From CAYLJO01 sp964383905 (GTDB taxonomy: Bacteria; Acidobacteriota; Blastocatellia; Pyrinomonadales; Pyrinomonadaceae): a stretch of 64,000 nt of DNA. The notes below the pieces were generated by a model that ran no database searches, had not been told where the DNA came from, and saw only the letters and a program-made list of their open reading frames with translations. Where the stretch lies: positions 1 through 64,000 of the forward strand of contig CAYLJO010000001.1 in assembly GCA_964383905.1 (NCBI GenBank), read 5' to 3'. Each line of letters starts with the position of its first letter. Position 1 is the stretch's first letter. Below, piece by piece: positions 54,076-63,821 of this stretch. Both the position numbers and the translations under genes were made by a program.

Positions 54076-54674
54076 GTGTGCGTGCCGCTGCAGTCACGCA
54101 AAGGTAACATCTCAAGGCGGGCGAGGAGCATGGTCATGCAGGATTTAGATATTTATTCGGCCTGATAATGCTCCCCGCCGTTCGGCTTTTCAGCTTTCCC
54201 TTCAGTCTTCTCAACCAAGCTTTTCCGCACTCAGAACCCTCAGGTCATATTCTTCACCCGAGAGGTGATCACAAAGCCTTAAAAAGTTGGCGTAGGTGAT
54301 TGGGTTTCGCCCGGTTTCTCGCGTTATTAGATGAAGCTGGTGAACGGTGCGAACCATCCTTCAACCAACATTGATACTTTGAATAATCGGACGACTATCG
54401 CCGTATGGTCTGTTCTTTCGTTACCCCGGCAGAATACCGATTGAGGTTTGGCGCGGGAGTAACCCGCAAAAATCGTGACTGCGCGCAAGTGGGGCTCCTC
54501 GGCAATGTTTGTTCGAGGGTGCGATGTGGTCAGCGGCGTGGAGGCCGGAAGGGGCGTGCCTCCACGCCGTTCCATTTATTAATGCCACGTCATCCAGCCG
54601 CTTTGCTCACCATCGATGCCTCAGGTGGGATTCCGGCGCGAAAGCCCGGGGATGAGACGGAGCTACCGCGATGC
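54076..54674. other. Intergenic region with terminator-like hairpin
   Basis: This 600-bp stretch between two convergent genes has no supportable gene. Its clearest structure is a 12-bp GC-rich hairpin at 54534-54569. The rest shows no repeat or RNA signature. Confidence 0.45.
54534..54569. terminator. Terminator-like hairpin
   Basis: A perfect 12-bp inverted repeat (54534-54545 with 54558-54569) with a 12-nt loop is followed on the plus strand by TTCCATTTATT. The T-run is weak. It may end transcription from either side. Confidence 0.5.
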
Positions 54675-57221
54675 TCAGAAGATAATGTCGAAGCCGCCGG
54701 TGAAGTAACGATAATATGAGGCGAAAAACTCTCCGAAGCGTGGATCGGCTACGTTCGCACGCACGTCGCGCGGGTTGAAGTGATTGGTCAGATTGAAGCC
54801 GCGTAACGAAAGGCGCACGCCATACTTATTCGTCACCTTAAACTCTTTGGCGACCTCCAGATCGAGCGCCAGGAAGTGGGGGTAACGCGTTTGGTCTGAA
54901 TTGCTCAGCCCGACGAAATTCTGTTCCACGTCGCGGACGGAAAAGGGGAATCCGCTCCGCCATTCAACAATGGGCGAAACAGTCGTGCGGTGTGGCAGCG
55001 CCAGTGTCCCCCATGCTAATAAGCGGTGAGGCGCATCAAAGGAAAGATTCGAGTATTGATTGGGACGGATGACGGGCGCGCCGAAGTCGCCGAAATAATT
55101 ATTGAAATCATTAAGGTCGCCCCGCGCGCGCGCGCGCACGTACGAGACGTAGACCGCATTCTTCTCCGGCAGCACGAAGCGCGCTGTTAGCTCGAGCGCA
55201 CGATATGTAGCGTGTCCCGCCGAGCGTAACACAATGGCGCTCTGACCCCGGTAATCCAGCTCAGGATTGACGATGTAGATGTGATTGGTCCGGCTGCCGG
55301 TAACATTTGCGCGCAGGCTGAGCCACGGCTCGATGATCTGGTCAACCTCAATGTTCCACGTCAGGTTCTCCGGCACGAAACCGGCTCTGGTGTCCGAATG
55401 CGTGAAGGCTAGTGGCGCCACGGGTGCCGAGTCGACAAGCACGTTAGCGTAACGACGGCTATCAATCACTGTTTGCCCGTCGGCGGCATAGCGCGTAACC
55501 ACGCGCGCCGGGTAACGCGCGAAGCTGCGGATGTTAAGCGGCACCTTGTCATAGAAGAGGCCGATGCCACCGCGCAGCACGGTCCGATCTCCATTAAACG
55601 GCGACCAGGCAAAGCCCGCACGCGGCGCCAGGTTCGTCTCATCGGCGATCCGCTGATCCTCATAACGCAGGCCTATATCGAAGCTCAGGTTCGGCCGCAA
55701 TAACCAGCGGTCCTGCGCAAAGCCAACGTACTCTCGATTGTTTGCCAGAATCAGTGGCGCCCGATCAAAGACGATCCGCTCGGCAAGCGTCCCATCCGAG
55801 CGTGTGACATTCACAGGGCGCGCGGCGTAGAGGAGGCGGTTGCTGACACTATTGAAGTCAAACCCGACTTTGATTTCGTGCGAGCCGCGCAGCCAGTGCT
55901 GTGTGGGCAGTGTGTAGACTTCAAAGAACTCCAGCCGCCGAGAGCTGCGGTCCTGAGTGGCGAAGTAATTACCTTGCTCGACCGTCGGCGTCAACGTTTG
56001 TTCATCCGTCCCTTGCCCCCACACGTTGGCGTTGAAACGTTTAATTGAGACGGCAGACTCAAGCAGGCCGCCGCCGAGCGTGTAATTGTCGCGGACGGTG
56101 AAAATAAAATTGCGCTGCTTATAGTTGGGCGTCACCGGCTGTGGCCGGAAGAAGTCCAGGCCGACAAACTGGTCGCGCTCGGGAAAGAAACCGAACGTGA
56201 AGGTCTGCGTATGGTGGCTGTTGAGAAGCAGATCAATTTGGGTGAAAGAGCTCACCGCTTCGGTCTTCGTCTCGTCGAAGGGAAACTGAAGGCCCCGCAC
56301 CGGACGCCGCGAAAAGGTGTAGGAAAGCGACTGCGATAGATAGAGACGATTGGCAATCAGCGGGCCGTTGAAGTTTAAGCGCGGTGTGTCCTCCGCGATG
56401 CCGCGGATGCTCCTCTTTCTAAAGCGTAGATCGGGAAGAAAGTCATTAAGCTCAAAGTGCCAGTGGTCGCCTCCGCGTCTGGTCTCAACCCTCGTGATAC
56501 CGCCGGTGAACTGCCCGTACTCGGCCGTGTACGGGTGCTGAAAGACCTGCACCGCTTCGACCGAATCGATGGGGAGGTTCAACCGGAAATTGCCCGTGGC
56601 CGGGTCCGAGGCGTTGAGGCCATTAATTACCAGGTTACTCTGCTGCTCGGTTGCCCCCTTGATGCTAATCTCTCCGGTTGACGAGCGCACAACGCCGGGC
56701 ACGAGCGGCAGCGCCTCATCAAAGCGGGCGGTGGCGAGCGGAAGCCCGCGCAGACTTTCGCGCTGGAGATTGCCTGCGGGTGTGGAAGCTCCCGCCGCGA
56801 CAGTTGTCTCAGCATCAGAAGGCGTGGTGATTGTGACACTCTCAGCAACAGATGCGACCGGGAGCGCTACCGCAATCTCGGCCGTTGACCCGTCTTTGAT
56901 CACAACATTGGGGTTGCTGACACTATTGAAGCCTTTATTCTCTACACGAAGCGTGTAAAGACCGGGCGCGATTGATGAGAAAACTGCTACGCCCTTCTGA
57001 TCGGCTATCGCAGTCGCAACAACTGCAGAGGTATCACTTGAACGCAACAGTGAGCAGCGTGCGCCGGGCAACGGGCGTTGCTCTGTATCTGTCACCTCCA
57101 CGCGTAGACCTGGAACGCTCGCGCTCTGTTGCCCGAGGCATGAAGCTGCGGCGCACACGCACAAAGCCACTAAGGCGCAGCAACGAAAGATCGAATTAAA
57201 GAGCAGCCAGTGACTTCGCAT
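54675..57221 (-). CDS. TonB-dependent receptor with carboxypeptidase-regulatory domain (copy 1)
   Basis: From the ATG at 57221 the protein has 848 residues. It comprises a signal peptide (CCALVALCVCAAASCLGQ), a carboxypeptidase regulatory-like domain (about 25-115, LRVEVTDTEQRPLPGARCSL), a plug domain (LRGLPLATARFDEALPLVPG, then INGLNASDPATG), and a long 22-strand-type beta-barrel ending in an aromatic F. Such receptors import large or scarce nutrients across the outer membrane with TonB. The ligand is unknown. It is the second receptor after a close paralogue 45-100 nt upstream and probably shares its transcript. Confidence 0.9.
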   Translation of the reverse strand: MRSHWLLFNSIFRCCALVALCVCAAASCLGQQSASVPGLRVEVTDTEQRPLPGARCSLLRSSDTSAVVATAIADQKGVAVFSSIAPGLYTLRVENKGFNSVSNPNVVIKDGSTAEIAVALPVASVAESVTITTPSDAETTVAAGASTPAGNLQRESLRGLPLATARFDEALPLVPGVVRSSTGEISIKGATEQQSNLVINGLNASDPATGNFRLNLPIDSVEAVQVFQHPYTAEYGQFTGGITRVETRRGGDHWHFELNDFLPDLRFRKRSIRGIAEDTPRLNFNGPLIANRLYLSQSLSYTFSRRPVRGLQFPFDETKTEAVSSFTQIDLLLNSHHTQTFTFGFFPERDQFVGLDFFRPQPVTPNYKQRNFIFTVRDNYTLGGGLLESAVSIKRFNANVWGQGTDEQTLTPTVEQGNYFATQDRSSRRLEFFEVYTLPTQHWLRGSHEIKVGFDFNSVSNRLLYAARPVNVTRSDGTLAERIVFDRAPLILANNREYVGFAQDRWLLRPNLSFDIGLRYEDQRIADETNLAPRAGFAWSPFNGDRTVLRGGIGLFYDKVPLNIRSFARYPARVVTRYAADGQTVIDSRRYANVLVDSAPVAPLAFTHSDTRAGFVPENLTWNIEVDQIIEPWLSLRANVTGSRTNHIYIVNPELDYRGQSAIVLRSAGHATYRALELTARFVLPEKNAVYVSYVRARARGDLNDFNNYFGDFGAPVIRPNQYSNLSFDAPHRLLAWGTLALPHRTTVSPIVEWRSGFPFSVRDVEQNFVGLSNSDQTRYPHFLALDLEVAKEFKVTNKYGVRLSLRGFNLTNHFNPRDVRANVADPRFGEFFASYYRYFTGGFDIIF

Positions 57222-57319
57222 AGTCGAATTCGCTTCGATGCGTCGCCTAAATTTTCCGTTGCATTGTCTTCCCATTATCTACTTCGATATGCGGGTCGTG
57301 CTGCCTATGGTGTGATGGG

Positions 57320-59896
57320 CTAGAAATCGAGTTCAAACTTACCACGCACCGATGTTCCCAGGCTATTGAAGAATTGTCCGAAGTGCCGGCTGCCAAGATT
57401 GTTCTCAACGTCACGCGGGTTAAAGTGATTCGTGATATTAAAAATTGCCACGCCGACGCGCATCTTCCTGTCTAATTTAGGGATACGAAAGCCCTTTGTT
57501 ACTTGCGCATCCAGCGAGATGAAAGTCGGAAAGCGTCCCGCCCGGTTGCGTGGTCCGACGAAATCCAACTGCTCATTAACAACTGAGAAGGGGAAGCCTG
57601 AGCGAACCTCGAAGCTGGGCGCCATTGTGATGTCATAGCGCGTCTTTAACTCACCATAAACTAGAAAACGGTGTGGCGCGTCAAAGGGGAGCGGCCCGTA
57701 CTCACTGGGCCGCACGACAAACGCCGGGAAATCTCCGAGGAAGTTGTCCACCGTGTTGAGGTCGCCGTGCGCTCCCGACCAGACATAAGAAGCGTTCCAG
57801 TTGCCAACCCGGGGTTTGTTATAGGCAAGGAGCAGTTGCAGCTCGCGATAGCGCGATTGACCCCGGCTACTCAGAACCAGTTCGCCCATTCTGGGCCCGT
57901 TCACATGCGGATCAATAATCAGATCACCCCTCGTCAAACGTTGTAGATAGCCGATGCGCGCCGTCAGGTGCTCTGTTATTCCTTGATCAAACTGCAAGCT
58001 CCAACGCAGGCTGCGCGGGTTGCGCAAGGGTCCTTCGACATCGTTGATGAAGCGGCGCGGGCCGTCGATCAGGGTCCGGCCGTCGGGCCCGAACGTCTTG
58101 ACGACCCGCTGCGGCACCTCTCTGAAAATTGTCTGCTGAACGGGATTTCCCGAAGAGTCAAAGCTAAGCTCATCATCCCCATTATCCAGATTCTGGTTGA
58201 CGGCCTCAAAGTAAGCTGCCGAGAGTGGGGTGCGATCGTAGAAGAGGCCGAAACCGCCGCGAATAATTGTGCGACTATCTCTGAGCGGCAGGAAGAGAAA
58301 CGAAAGACGCGGTGCCAGATTCCCACGCTTAGTAACCCCATCGCGGTCAAATCGCACGCCGGCGTCCACCGTCAGTTGGGGGCTTAAAACCCACCGGTCC
58401 TGCACGAAGGCCGCGACCTCGCCCGCGCTGCTCGTGACAACGCCCGGCCCCCGGAAGTCAATGCGCTGGGCGAGCGTGCCGTCGTGGCGACGAATCAATA
58501 TTCGGTGGTTGCGGAATTGGCCTGATAATGACGCTTGATCAACCTCTGTGCCGAACTTCAAAGAATGCTGACCGCGCAGTGTGAAGGGTCGTGCGTAGTA
58601 GGTCTCCTGCCACTGGATGCGTCGCGTCCGGCGACGTGTATCGGCAAAGTAGTTGCCCGTATTGCCGTCCGGCGCGAGCGTCAAAGGTTTCTCACCTTGC
58701 GCAAACACGTCTACGCCAAAGCTCTTGTAGCTCAATGTCGATGAGAGAAACGAGGCGTCCTTAAAGATCGCCTGCTCGGAGACGGAGAAGAGTGCGCCGC
58801 GCTGCTTTATATTCGGTGTCGCCTCCTGCGGGTTGAAGGTGTTCAGTCCGATGTAGCGCGCCTTCTGCGGGAAGAATGACGCGACAAACTTGACCCGGTT
58901 GTTGTTATTAATAGTGAGATCCAGCTGCGTGAAGGAATTGAAAGCCTCGGAGGTCGAATCGTCGCGAGGGGCGGCCAAACTCGGCACGCGCGTGCGTGTG
59001 AAGCGGTATTCAAATGATTGCAGGAAGAAGAGCCGGTCGTGGATGATGGGGCCGCTCAGCGTCACTCGTGGCCTAAACGAATCGATCGGGCCGCTTAGAA
59101 TATAGCGAAACGTCGGGAAGAAACGAGCGGCGGTGAACTTAAACTTGTTGCCGCCGGTTTTAGTCTCCAAATTGATCGCCCCGCCTGTTAACCGCCCGAA
59201 TTCTGCCGAATAAGGGTTCTCTTCGATCTGCACGTTGGCGGCCGCTTCAATCGGAATGTCGAAAGCTAACTGCCCGGTGACCGGATCAGTGACATCCGCC
59301 CCGTTGACGGTGTAGGCGCTCTGGCCGGCACGCGCCCCCTTGACGTGGTCGAGCCCATTCTGGTCGCGCACCACGCCCGGCGTGAGGGGCAGCGCGCTCT
59401 GGTAATTCTCGGCGCGCAACGGCAGGTTTTTCAGCGCACGTTCGCGCACGACGTTGGAGATGGTCGTCTCGGCCGTACTGAGCAAGCCCTCTTCGTCGCG
59501 CACGGTGACAGATTCTGAAATGCTTGCCGTCAGCTCGATCTCGACATTGAGGGTTGCGCCCGCCGTTAGGCTAATCTCGCGCGTTACGGTTGGCAACCCG
59601 TTGGCTTCCACCGTCAACAGGTAATTTGCGGCGGGCAGATTCGTAAAAGCGAAATTACCCGAGTCATCCGAGATGGTTTTAATTGATTTGCCTGGCAGAT
59701 CTCGATTGGCGAGCGTGAGTTGCGCGCCGGGGAGCGGAGCAGCATGCGTGTTCGCCGTTCCGGTGGTCGCTCTGACGGTGCATTTGATGTTGCCCGTGGC
59801 AGCGCCGGATGCTGCCAGGGCAGGTTTGCATACCAAATTCGGGGACGCGGCAAAGAGCCAGAGGGAGAGGACGAATAATAACTTACGATTAGGCAT
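57320..59896 (-). CDS. TonB-dependent receptor with carboxypeptidase-regulatory domain (copy 2)
   Basis: This 858-residue paralogue of the following gene has a signal peptide (FVLSLWLFAASPNLVCKPALA), a carboxypeptidase regulatory-like domain (LPGAQLTLANRDLPGK and DDSGNFAFTNLPAANYLL), a plug (LPLRAENYQSALPLTPGVVR, VNGADVTDPVTG) and a beta-barrel ending KFELDF. The two share the same block order and near-identical phrases such as FDAPHRL and FNPRDV, showing tandem duplication. AAGGGAAA precedes the ATG. It lies about 185 nt downstream of the YncE-like gene on the same strand, consistent with a three-gene operon. Confidence 0.9.
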   Translation of the reverse strand: MPNRKLLFVLSLWLFAASPNLVCKPALAASGAATGNIKCTVRATTGTANTHAAPLPGAQLTLANRDLPGKSIKTISDDSGNFAFTNLPAANYLLTVEANGLPTVTREISLTAGATLNVEIELTASISESVTVRDEEGLLSTAETTISNVVRERALKNLPLRAENYQSALPLTPGVVRDQNGLDHVKGARAGQSAYTVNGADVTDPVTGQLAFDIPIEAAANVQIEENPYSAEFGRLTGGAINLETKTGGNKFKFTAARFFPTFRYILSGPIDSFRPRVTLSGPIIHDRLFFLQSFEYRFTRTRVPSLAAPRDDSTSEAFNSFTQLDLTINNNNRVKFVASFFPQKARYIGLNTFNPQEATPNIKQRGALFSVSEQAIFKDASFLSSTLSYKSFGVDVFAQGEKPLTLAPDGNTGNYFADTRRRTRRIQWQETYYARPFTLRGQHSLKFGTEVDQASLSGQFRNHRILIRRHDGTLAQRIDFRGPGVVTSSAGEVAAFVQDRWVLSPQLTVDAGVRFDRDGVTKRGNLAPRLSFLFLPLRDSRTIIRGGFGLFYDRTPLSAAYFEAVNQNLDNGDDELSFDSSGNPVQQTIFREVPQRVVKTFGPDGRTLIDGPRRFINDVEGPLRNPRSLRWSLQFDQGITEHLTARIGYLQRLTRGDLIIDPHVNGPRMGELVLSSRGQSRYRELQLLLAYNKPRVGNWNASYVWSGAHGDLNTVDNFLGDFPAFVVRPSEYGPLPFDAPHRFLVYGELKTRYDITMAPSFEVRSGFPFSVVNEQLDFVGPRNRAGRFPTFISLDAQVTKGFRIPKLDRKMRVGVAIFNITNHFNPRDVENNLGSRHFGQFFNSLGTSVRGKFELDF

Positions 59897-60080
59897 GACG
59901 CTTTTCCCTTAGACCCCGCTCCAGGGACTTTCTATCTGTCGCTCTACTTTGTGTGTTTATGACATCTCCGAACAACCAATTGATGCTGACGGGAAGAGCA
60001 CTACCCAGATAGTTAACGGGCGGATCGAAGGCGATCCACCGGCTAATCTCGGTGCTGGATTGAAGCAACCAGTCTAAGGC

Positions 60081-61133
60081 TTAGGTCGAAGGTCCTTTTC
60101 CAACTACCAACAGCATAAATGTTCCGGGCACGATGCTCGGCCTCGGATGCGGCCGCTCCGCCGTCGCTGCCGGTGGGGGTCCAAACTCCGCCGTCACAAG
60201 GAATACATTATGCGTCTTCTCGTCGAGCGCCATTGTGCGCGCCCCCCTCTGGGTGGTGACATTATCAACTACGCTAAATTTGTCTGGAGAGTCTTCATGG
60301 ACGACCGTCAGTGTGCCGTCCCCATTAGAGCTGAAAGCCAGCTCGCTTTTCGGATCAAAGCCGTTGGCATCAACGCCGCTGCCGACCGGCAGCGTGGTTA
60401 TAATCTGACCGCTGTCAGCATTCACAACGGCCATCATTTTATTGCTGCACCCGACGAACAGCCGCTGGTGCTTGCGATCCATCGCCAGTCCTGAAGGCTC
60501 CTCGCATGGCGCCAGGGGCCAGGTCGATTTGACTGCGAGTTTGTGTGAATCGAGCGCGACGACAGCGCTCTTGTCCTCCAGGTTAACGAACACCCTGCCC
60601 TTACCATCAGCCGCGGCAAACTCGGGCCGCCCCCCGAGCGCGATCGTCCCGACCACCTCGCCGCTCCGCGCATCTATCGCCGTCGCATCAGAACTGGCCC
60701 CGTTGAATGTGAAGACGCGGTGCGAGGCCGGATCGTAGATGATCGCGTCCGGATTCTTGCCAACCTTGACTTGCTTAAGCGCCTTCAGCGTCTTGAGATC
60801 GAAGATCGTCACTGTCGAGTCGCGTCCGTTACTGGTAAAGCCCTTGCCTTCCTTCGAAACGATCGCGACGCCGTGCACACCTGGCGTGTCGGGAATATCA
60901 CCCACCACCGCGCCCGTATCCGCGTTAACCACCATCACATGAGTTCCGCGAGAAATATAGAGCCGGCGCGCGTCGCTATCCACCGTGAGGTAGTCCCAGG
61001 TGCCTTCGCCACCGAGCGTGGTTTTCTTGATTAGATGGTAGCCGGATGAAGACGCCTGGCCAAAGCATCCGGCGGCAGTCAGAACCAGAATGAACAGGCA
61101 GATAGATAAATGTTTTAGAACACAAAGTCTCAT
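60081..61133 (-). CDS. YncE-like beta-propeller lipoprotein or secreted protein
   Basis: The protein of about 350 residues (ATG at 61133 with AGGAGG 5 nt upstream) begins with a signal peptide, LFILVLTAAGCFG, whose AAGC could be a lipobox. Repeated YVTN-type blades follow (DSDARRLYISRGTHVMVVNADTG, GRDSTVTIFDLKTLKALKQV, DPASHRVFTFNG). YncE-family propellers sit in the periplasm and are often metal- or iron-regulated; their function is unclear. It is divergent from the two-component system and carries the regulator-type box in its promoter. Confidence 0.88.
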   Translation of the reverse strand: MRLCVLKHLSICLFILVLTAAGCFGQASSSGYHLIKKTTLGGEGTWDYLTVDSDARRLYISRGTHVMVVNADTGAVVGDIPDTPGVHGVAIVSKEGKGFTSNGRDSTVTIFDLKTLKALKQVKVGKNPDAIIYDPASHRVFTFNGASSDATAIDARSGEVVGTIALGGRPEFAAADGKGRVFVNLEDKSAVVALDSHKLAVKSTWPLAPCEEPSGLAMDRKHQRLFVGCSNKMMAVVNADSGQIITTLPVGSGVDANGFDPKSELAFSSNGDGTLTVVHEDSPDKFSVVDNVTTQRGARTMALDEKTHNVFLVTAEFGPPPAATAERPHPRPSIVPGTFMLLVVGKGPST

Positions 61134-61192
61134 CACAGCCTCCTGTGGGGCATAAGATTCATAAGGGGAAGATTTATAGCTACGCTTACTTA

Positions 61193-61226
61193 ATTATAAT
61201 CCAGAAAAGATTAATAGAAGATTAAT
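61193..61226 (-). promoter_or_regulatory. Response-regulator box plus -10 element for the yncE operon
   Basis: On the minus strand the box ATTAATCTTCTATTAATCT (61226-61208) is a direct repeat of ATTAATCT with an 11-bp period. It is followed by 9 nt and TATAAT (61198-61193). It replaces the -35 element. The same box and spacing precede the pepSY gene at 63656-63689. Confidence 0.8.
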
Positions 61227-61345
61227 TCTGGCTCAAGAACTTAAATTGTCTAGCGGGGTGCTAAACAAAATTCAAACATCAGCGCCTCTAGGCATGCCTA
61301 AAATCATTGCCGGTACATAGTCTATAATAGGAGTGAAGAACCGAA

Positions 61346-62104
61346 ATGAGATTATTGCTGGTAGAAGATGATGCACGCATCGCGCGATTTGTGGCGAAGG
61401 GTCTACGCGAGCAGGCTTATGCGGTGGATGTGACCGCCGACGGTGAAGATGCGCTCTACAAAGTATCGGTCAACGATTATGACGCGATGATCCTCGACCT
61501 GATGATCCCCGGACTTGACGGGTTTGAGGTCTGCCGTCGGCTGCGCTCCGCGGGGTCATATGTCCCGGTGCTGATGCTGACGGCGCGCGACGCCGTGGCG
61601 GACCGCATTATGGGCCTAGATATGGGCGCGGACGATTACCTGACTAAGCCGTTCGAGTTCGGTGAGTTGCTGGCGCGACTGCGCGCTTTGCAGCGGCGTG
61701 GCCATGAAGTCCGTCCGGCAACGATTAGTATCGCCGATCTGGTGATAGATACTGGCGCCCAACACGTCTCACGCGCTGGCCATCCCATCTCATTAACAAC
61801 AAAAGAATACGCGCTGCTCGAATACCTCGCACGCAGTGCTGGGAGGGTGATCGGCCGGGCGGAGATCGCCGAACACGTCTGGGACGAGAGTTTCGATCCA
61901 TTCTCAAACCTGATCGATGTCTATATCAACCGGCTGCGGCGTAAGGTGGATGATGGATTTCCGGCCCCACTTATCCATACGCGGCGTGGTGCAGGGTACA
62001 TCCTCGCGCCTTTCAGTGGGTCTCTTGCTGAACGTGCCGCAGATGACGGCGCAGAGGGCGGCGCGCGTCGCTCCCGGCAGGACCCTGTCCAAGAGAAGCA
62101 GTGA
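61346..62104 (+). CDS. OmpR/PhoB-type response regulator
   Basis: The 252-residue regulator has a receiver domain (LLVEDDARIA with acidic pair, phospho-acceptor Asp in MILDLMIPGLDG, TARDA, and KPF) and a winged-helix DNA-binding domain (ISLTTKEYALLEYLARSAG, then INRLRRKVDDG and HTRRGAGYIL). About 30 extra residues follow at the C-terminus. It is divergent from the yncE operon. The histidine kinase gene follows with overlapping stop and start. Confidence 0.95.
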   Translation: MRLLLVEDDARIARFVAKGLREQAYAVDVTADGEDALYKVSVNDYDAMILDLMIPGLDGFEVCRRLRSAGSYVPVLMLTARDAVADRIMGLDMGADDYLTKPFEFGELLARLRALQRRGHEVRPATISIADLVIDTGAQHVSRAGHPISLTTKEYALLEYLARSAGRVIGRAEIAEHVWDESFDPFSNLIDVYINRLRRKVDDGFPAPLIHTRRGAGYILAPFSGSLAERAADDGAEGGARRSRQDPVQEKQ

Positions 62105-63579
62105 TGCTTGACTCGATGCGTGCACGGCTAACCCTCTGGTACACGGGCGTGCTCGCGCTCGCGCTGGTTATCTTCGCCGTCGCCACTTATGCGTATCTCG
62201 CTCGTACGGCGTGGCAGCGGACTGATGATTCGCTCTCCGATACGGCTAACTCCTTCGTCTCAAACTTTGCCGCTGAACTCAACGATGAGGGCCAGTCGGG
62301 CGACGCCGCAGCCGCCGAGGCGACAGGCGGGTTTCGCTTTAAGGATCGACAGGCCATCATCGTCGACGAGTCGCGGCGCGTTCTCGCCGCGTCTGACATA
62401 CCGGAATACCAGGCGGGCAAACACCCGTGGCCGTCTGTTTCCTCTCTCTTGCCGCACATGGCCGCGCTTTTGGATTCAGCTTCGGCGGGCGGCCGCGCTT
62501 ACGCCACGCTTCACGACGGTAAGCGGCGCGTCCGCGCTTTCGCCACCCCGGTACAAAGCGGCGGGCGAAAATACACGGTCGTGATAGCGCAATCGCTTCA
62601 GGCCCAAGAAGAGACGCTGGAGCAGGTCCGGCGCTCGTTCTATATTGCGGTTCCGCTCGCGCTCTTGCTCGCCAGCCTTGGCGGCTACTTTCTCGCACGT
62701 AAGAGCCTGGCGCCGGTAGCCGCGATGGCCGAGCAAGCTACCCGGATCGGTGCAGCCAACTTGCACCAGCGCCTCGCGGTCGCCAACGAGCGCGGTGAGC
62801 TGGGCCGGCTGGCGTCCGCCTTTAATGATCTCCTGTCACGGCTTGACCGCTCATTCGAACAGCAGCGCCGCTTCATGGCCGACGCTTCGCACGAACTGCG
62901 GACGCCCGTCGCTATTGTGCGTGGCGAGGCGGAAGTGGCCCTCTCCCGGAAGGAACGGGAGCCCCAGGATTACCGTGAGTCGCTTGCGATCGTGGAAGAC
63001 GAGGGCCGGCGGTTGACGAGAATCGTCGAAGATCTATTCACGCTGGCTCGTGCCGATGCCGGACAGTTCCCGCTCTCCCTCACAGACTTCTACCTGGATG
63101 AAACCGTCGGCGATTGTGTGCGCTCGGTGCGTTCGCTGGCAGCGGGGCGTGGTCTCGAGCTCTTTTATCAGCCGCCCGTCGAAGAGACTCCCTTTCGGGG
63201 CGATGAGGCGTTGATCCGCCAAATGATCCTGAACTTGCTTGATAATGGCATCAAGCATACTCCGGCAGGCGGCGTCGTTCGCGTGAGCCTCGAACGACGT
63301 AACGCAGACTATGTAATCACGGTCGCCGATACTGGCTCGGGCATTCCCGCCGAAGCGCAGCCGCACATCTTCGAGCGATTCTACCGGACGGATAAAACTC
63401 GCTCCCGCACCGAAAATTCCGACGGGAGCGGCGCCGGTCTTGGCCTCTCCATCGCTCTTTGGGTTGCCGAGATGCATCATGGTCGAATCCTGCTCGACCA
63501 CTCCACCCCGAGCGGCAGCGCCTTCGTCGTTACCCTTCCGGCGCCCGCGTCACTGCCTTTTAATATTGCTTCGCCGTAA
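62104..63579 (+). CDS. Two-component sensor histidine kinase
   Basis: The protein of about 491 residues has two transmembrane helices (near residues 10-32 and 170-195) enclosing a periplasmic sensor of about 135 residues. A HAMP linker, the HisKA phospho-acceptor in FMADASHELRTPVAIVRGE, and HATPase motifs (N box LLDNGIKHTP, G1 DTGSGIP, F/G2 SGAGLGLSIA) follow. All catalytic features are intact. The ATG at 62104 overlaps the regulator's TGA (TGATG). Together they form a pair of the QseBC/PhoPQ size class; the signal is unknown. Confidence 0.95.
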   Translation: MLDSMRARLTLWYTGVLALALVIFAVATYAYLARTAWQRTDDSLSDTANSFVSNFAAELNDEGQSGDAAAAEATGGFRFKDRQAIIVDESRRVLAASDIPEYQAGKHPWPSVSSLLPHMAALLDSASAGGRAYATLHDGKRRVRAFATPVQSGGRKYTVVIAQSLQAQEETLEQVRRSFYIAVPLALLLASLGGYFLARKSLAPVAAMAEQATRIGAANLHQRLAVANERGELGRLASAFNDLLSRLDRSFEQQRRFMADASHELRTPVAIVRGEAEVALSRKEREPQDYRESLAIVEDEGRRLTRIVEDLFTLARADAGQFPLSLTDFYLDETVGDCVRSVRSLAAGRGLELFYQPPVEETPFRGDEALIRQMILNLLDNGIKHTPAGGVVRVSLERRNADYVITVADTGSGIPAEAQPHIFERFYRTDKTRSRTENSDGSGAGLGLSIALWVAEMHHGRILLDHSTPSGSAFVVTLPAPASLPFNIASP

Positions 63580-63655
63580 TAATGTACACACGTTAATTCA
63601 ACACTTAAAAGATTCTTTTGAACTTGGCCGTAGGTTGACGGTTATTAACCTGCTG

Positions 63656-63689
63656 ATTAATCTTCTGTTAATCTTTCGCAGATTATTAT
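63656..63689 (+). promoter_or_regulatory. Response-regulator box plus -10 element for the pepSY gene
   Basis: ATTAATCTTCTGTTAATCT (63656-63674) differs by one base from the box upstream of yncE. It is followed by 9 nt and TATTAT (63684-63689). A third, weaker unit, ATTAACCT, lies 12 bp upstream at 63644-63651. This is the only promoter candidate for the gene starting at 63822. Confidence 0.8.
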
Positions 63690-63821
63690 TAAATAAGCGT
63701 AACCAGAGGTTTGCTCGCCCAGCATGGTGCGCTCAAAATCATGTGGACGCTCTCCCGTAAAGGGGCGGGCTCTACGTAGCACGCGCGTCACTAAAGGTGT
63801 CGCCCGAAGGAGAATATTTTT

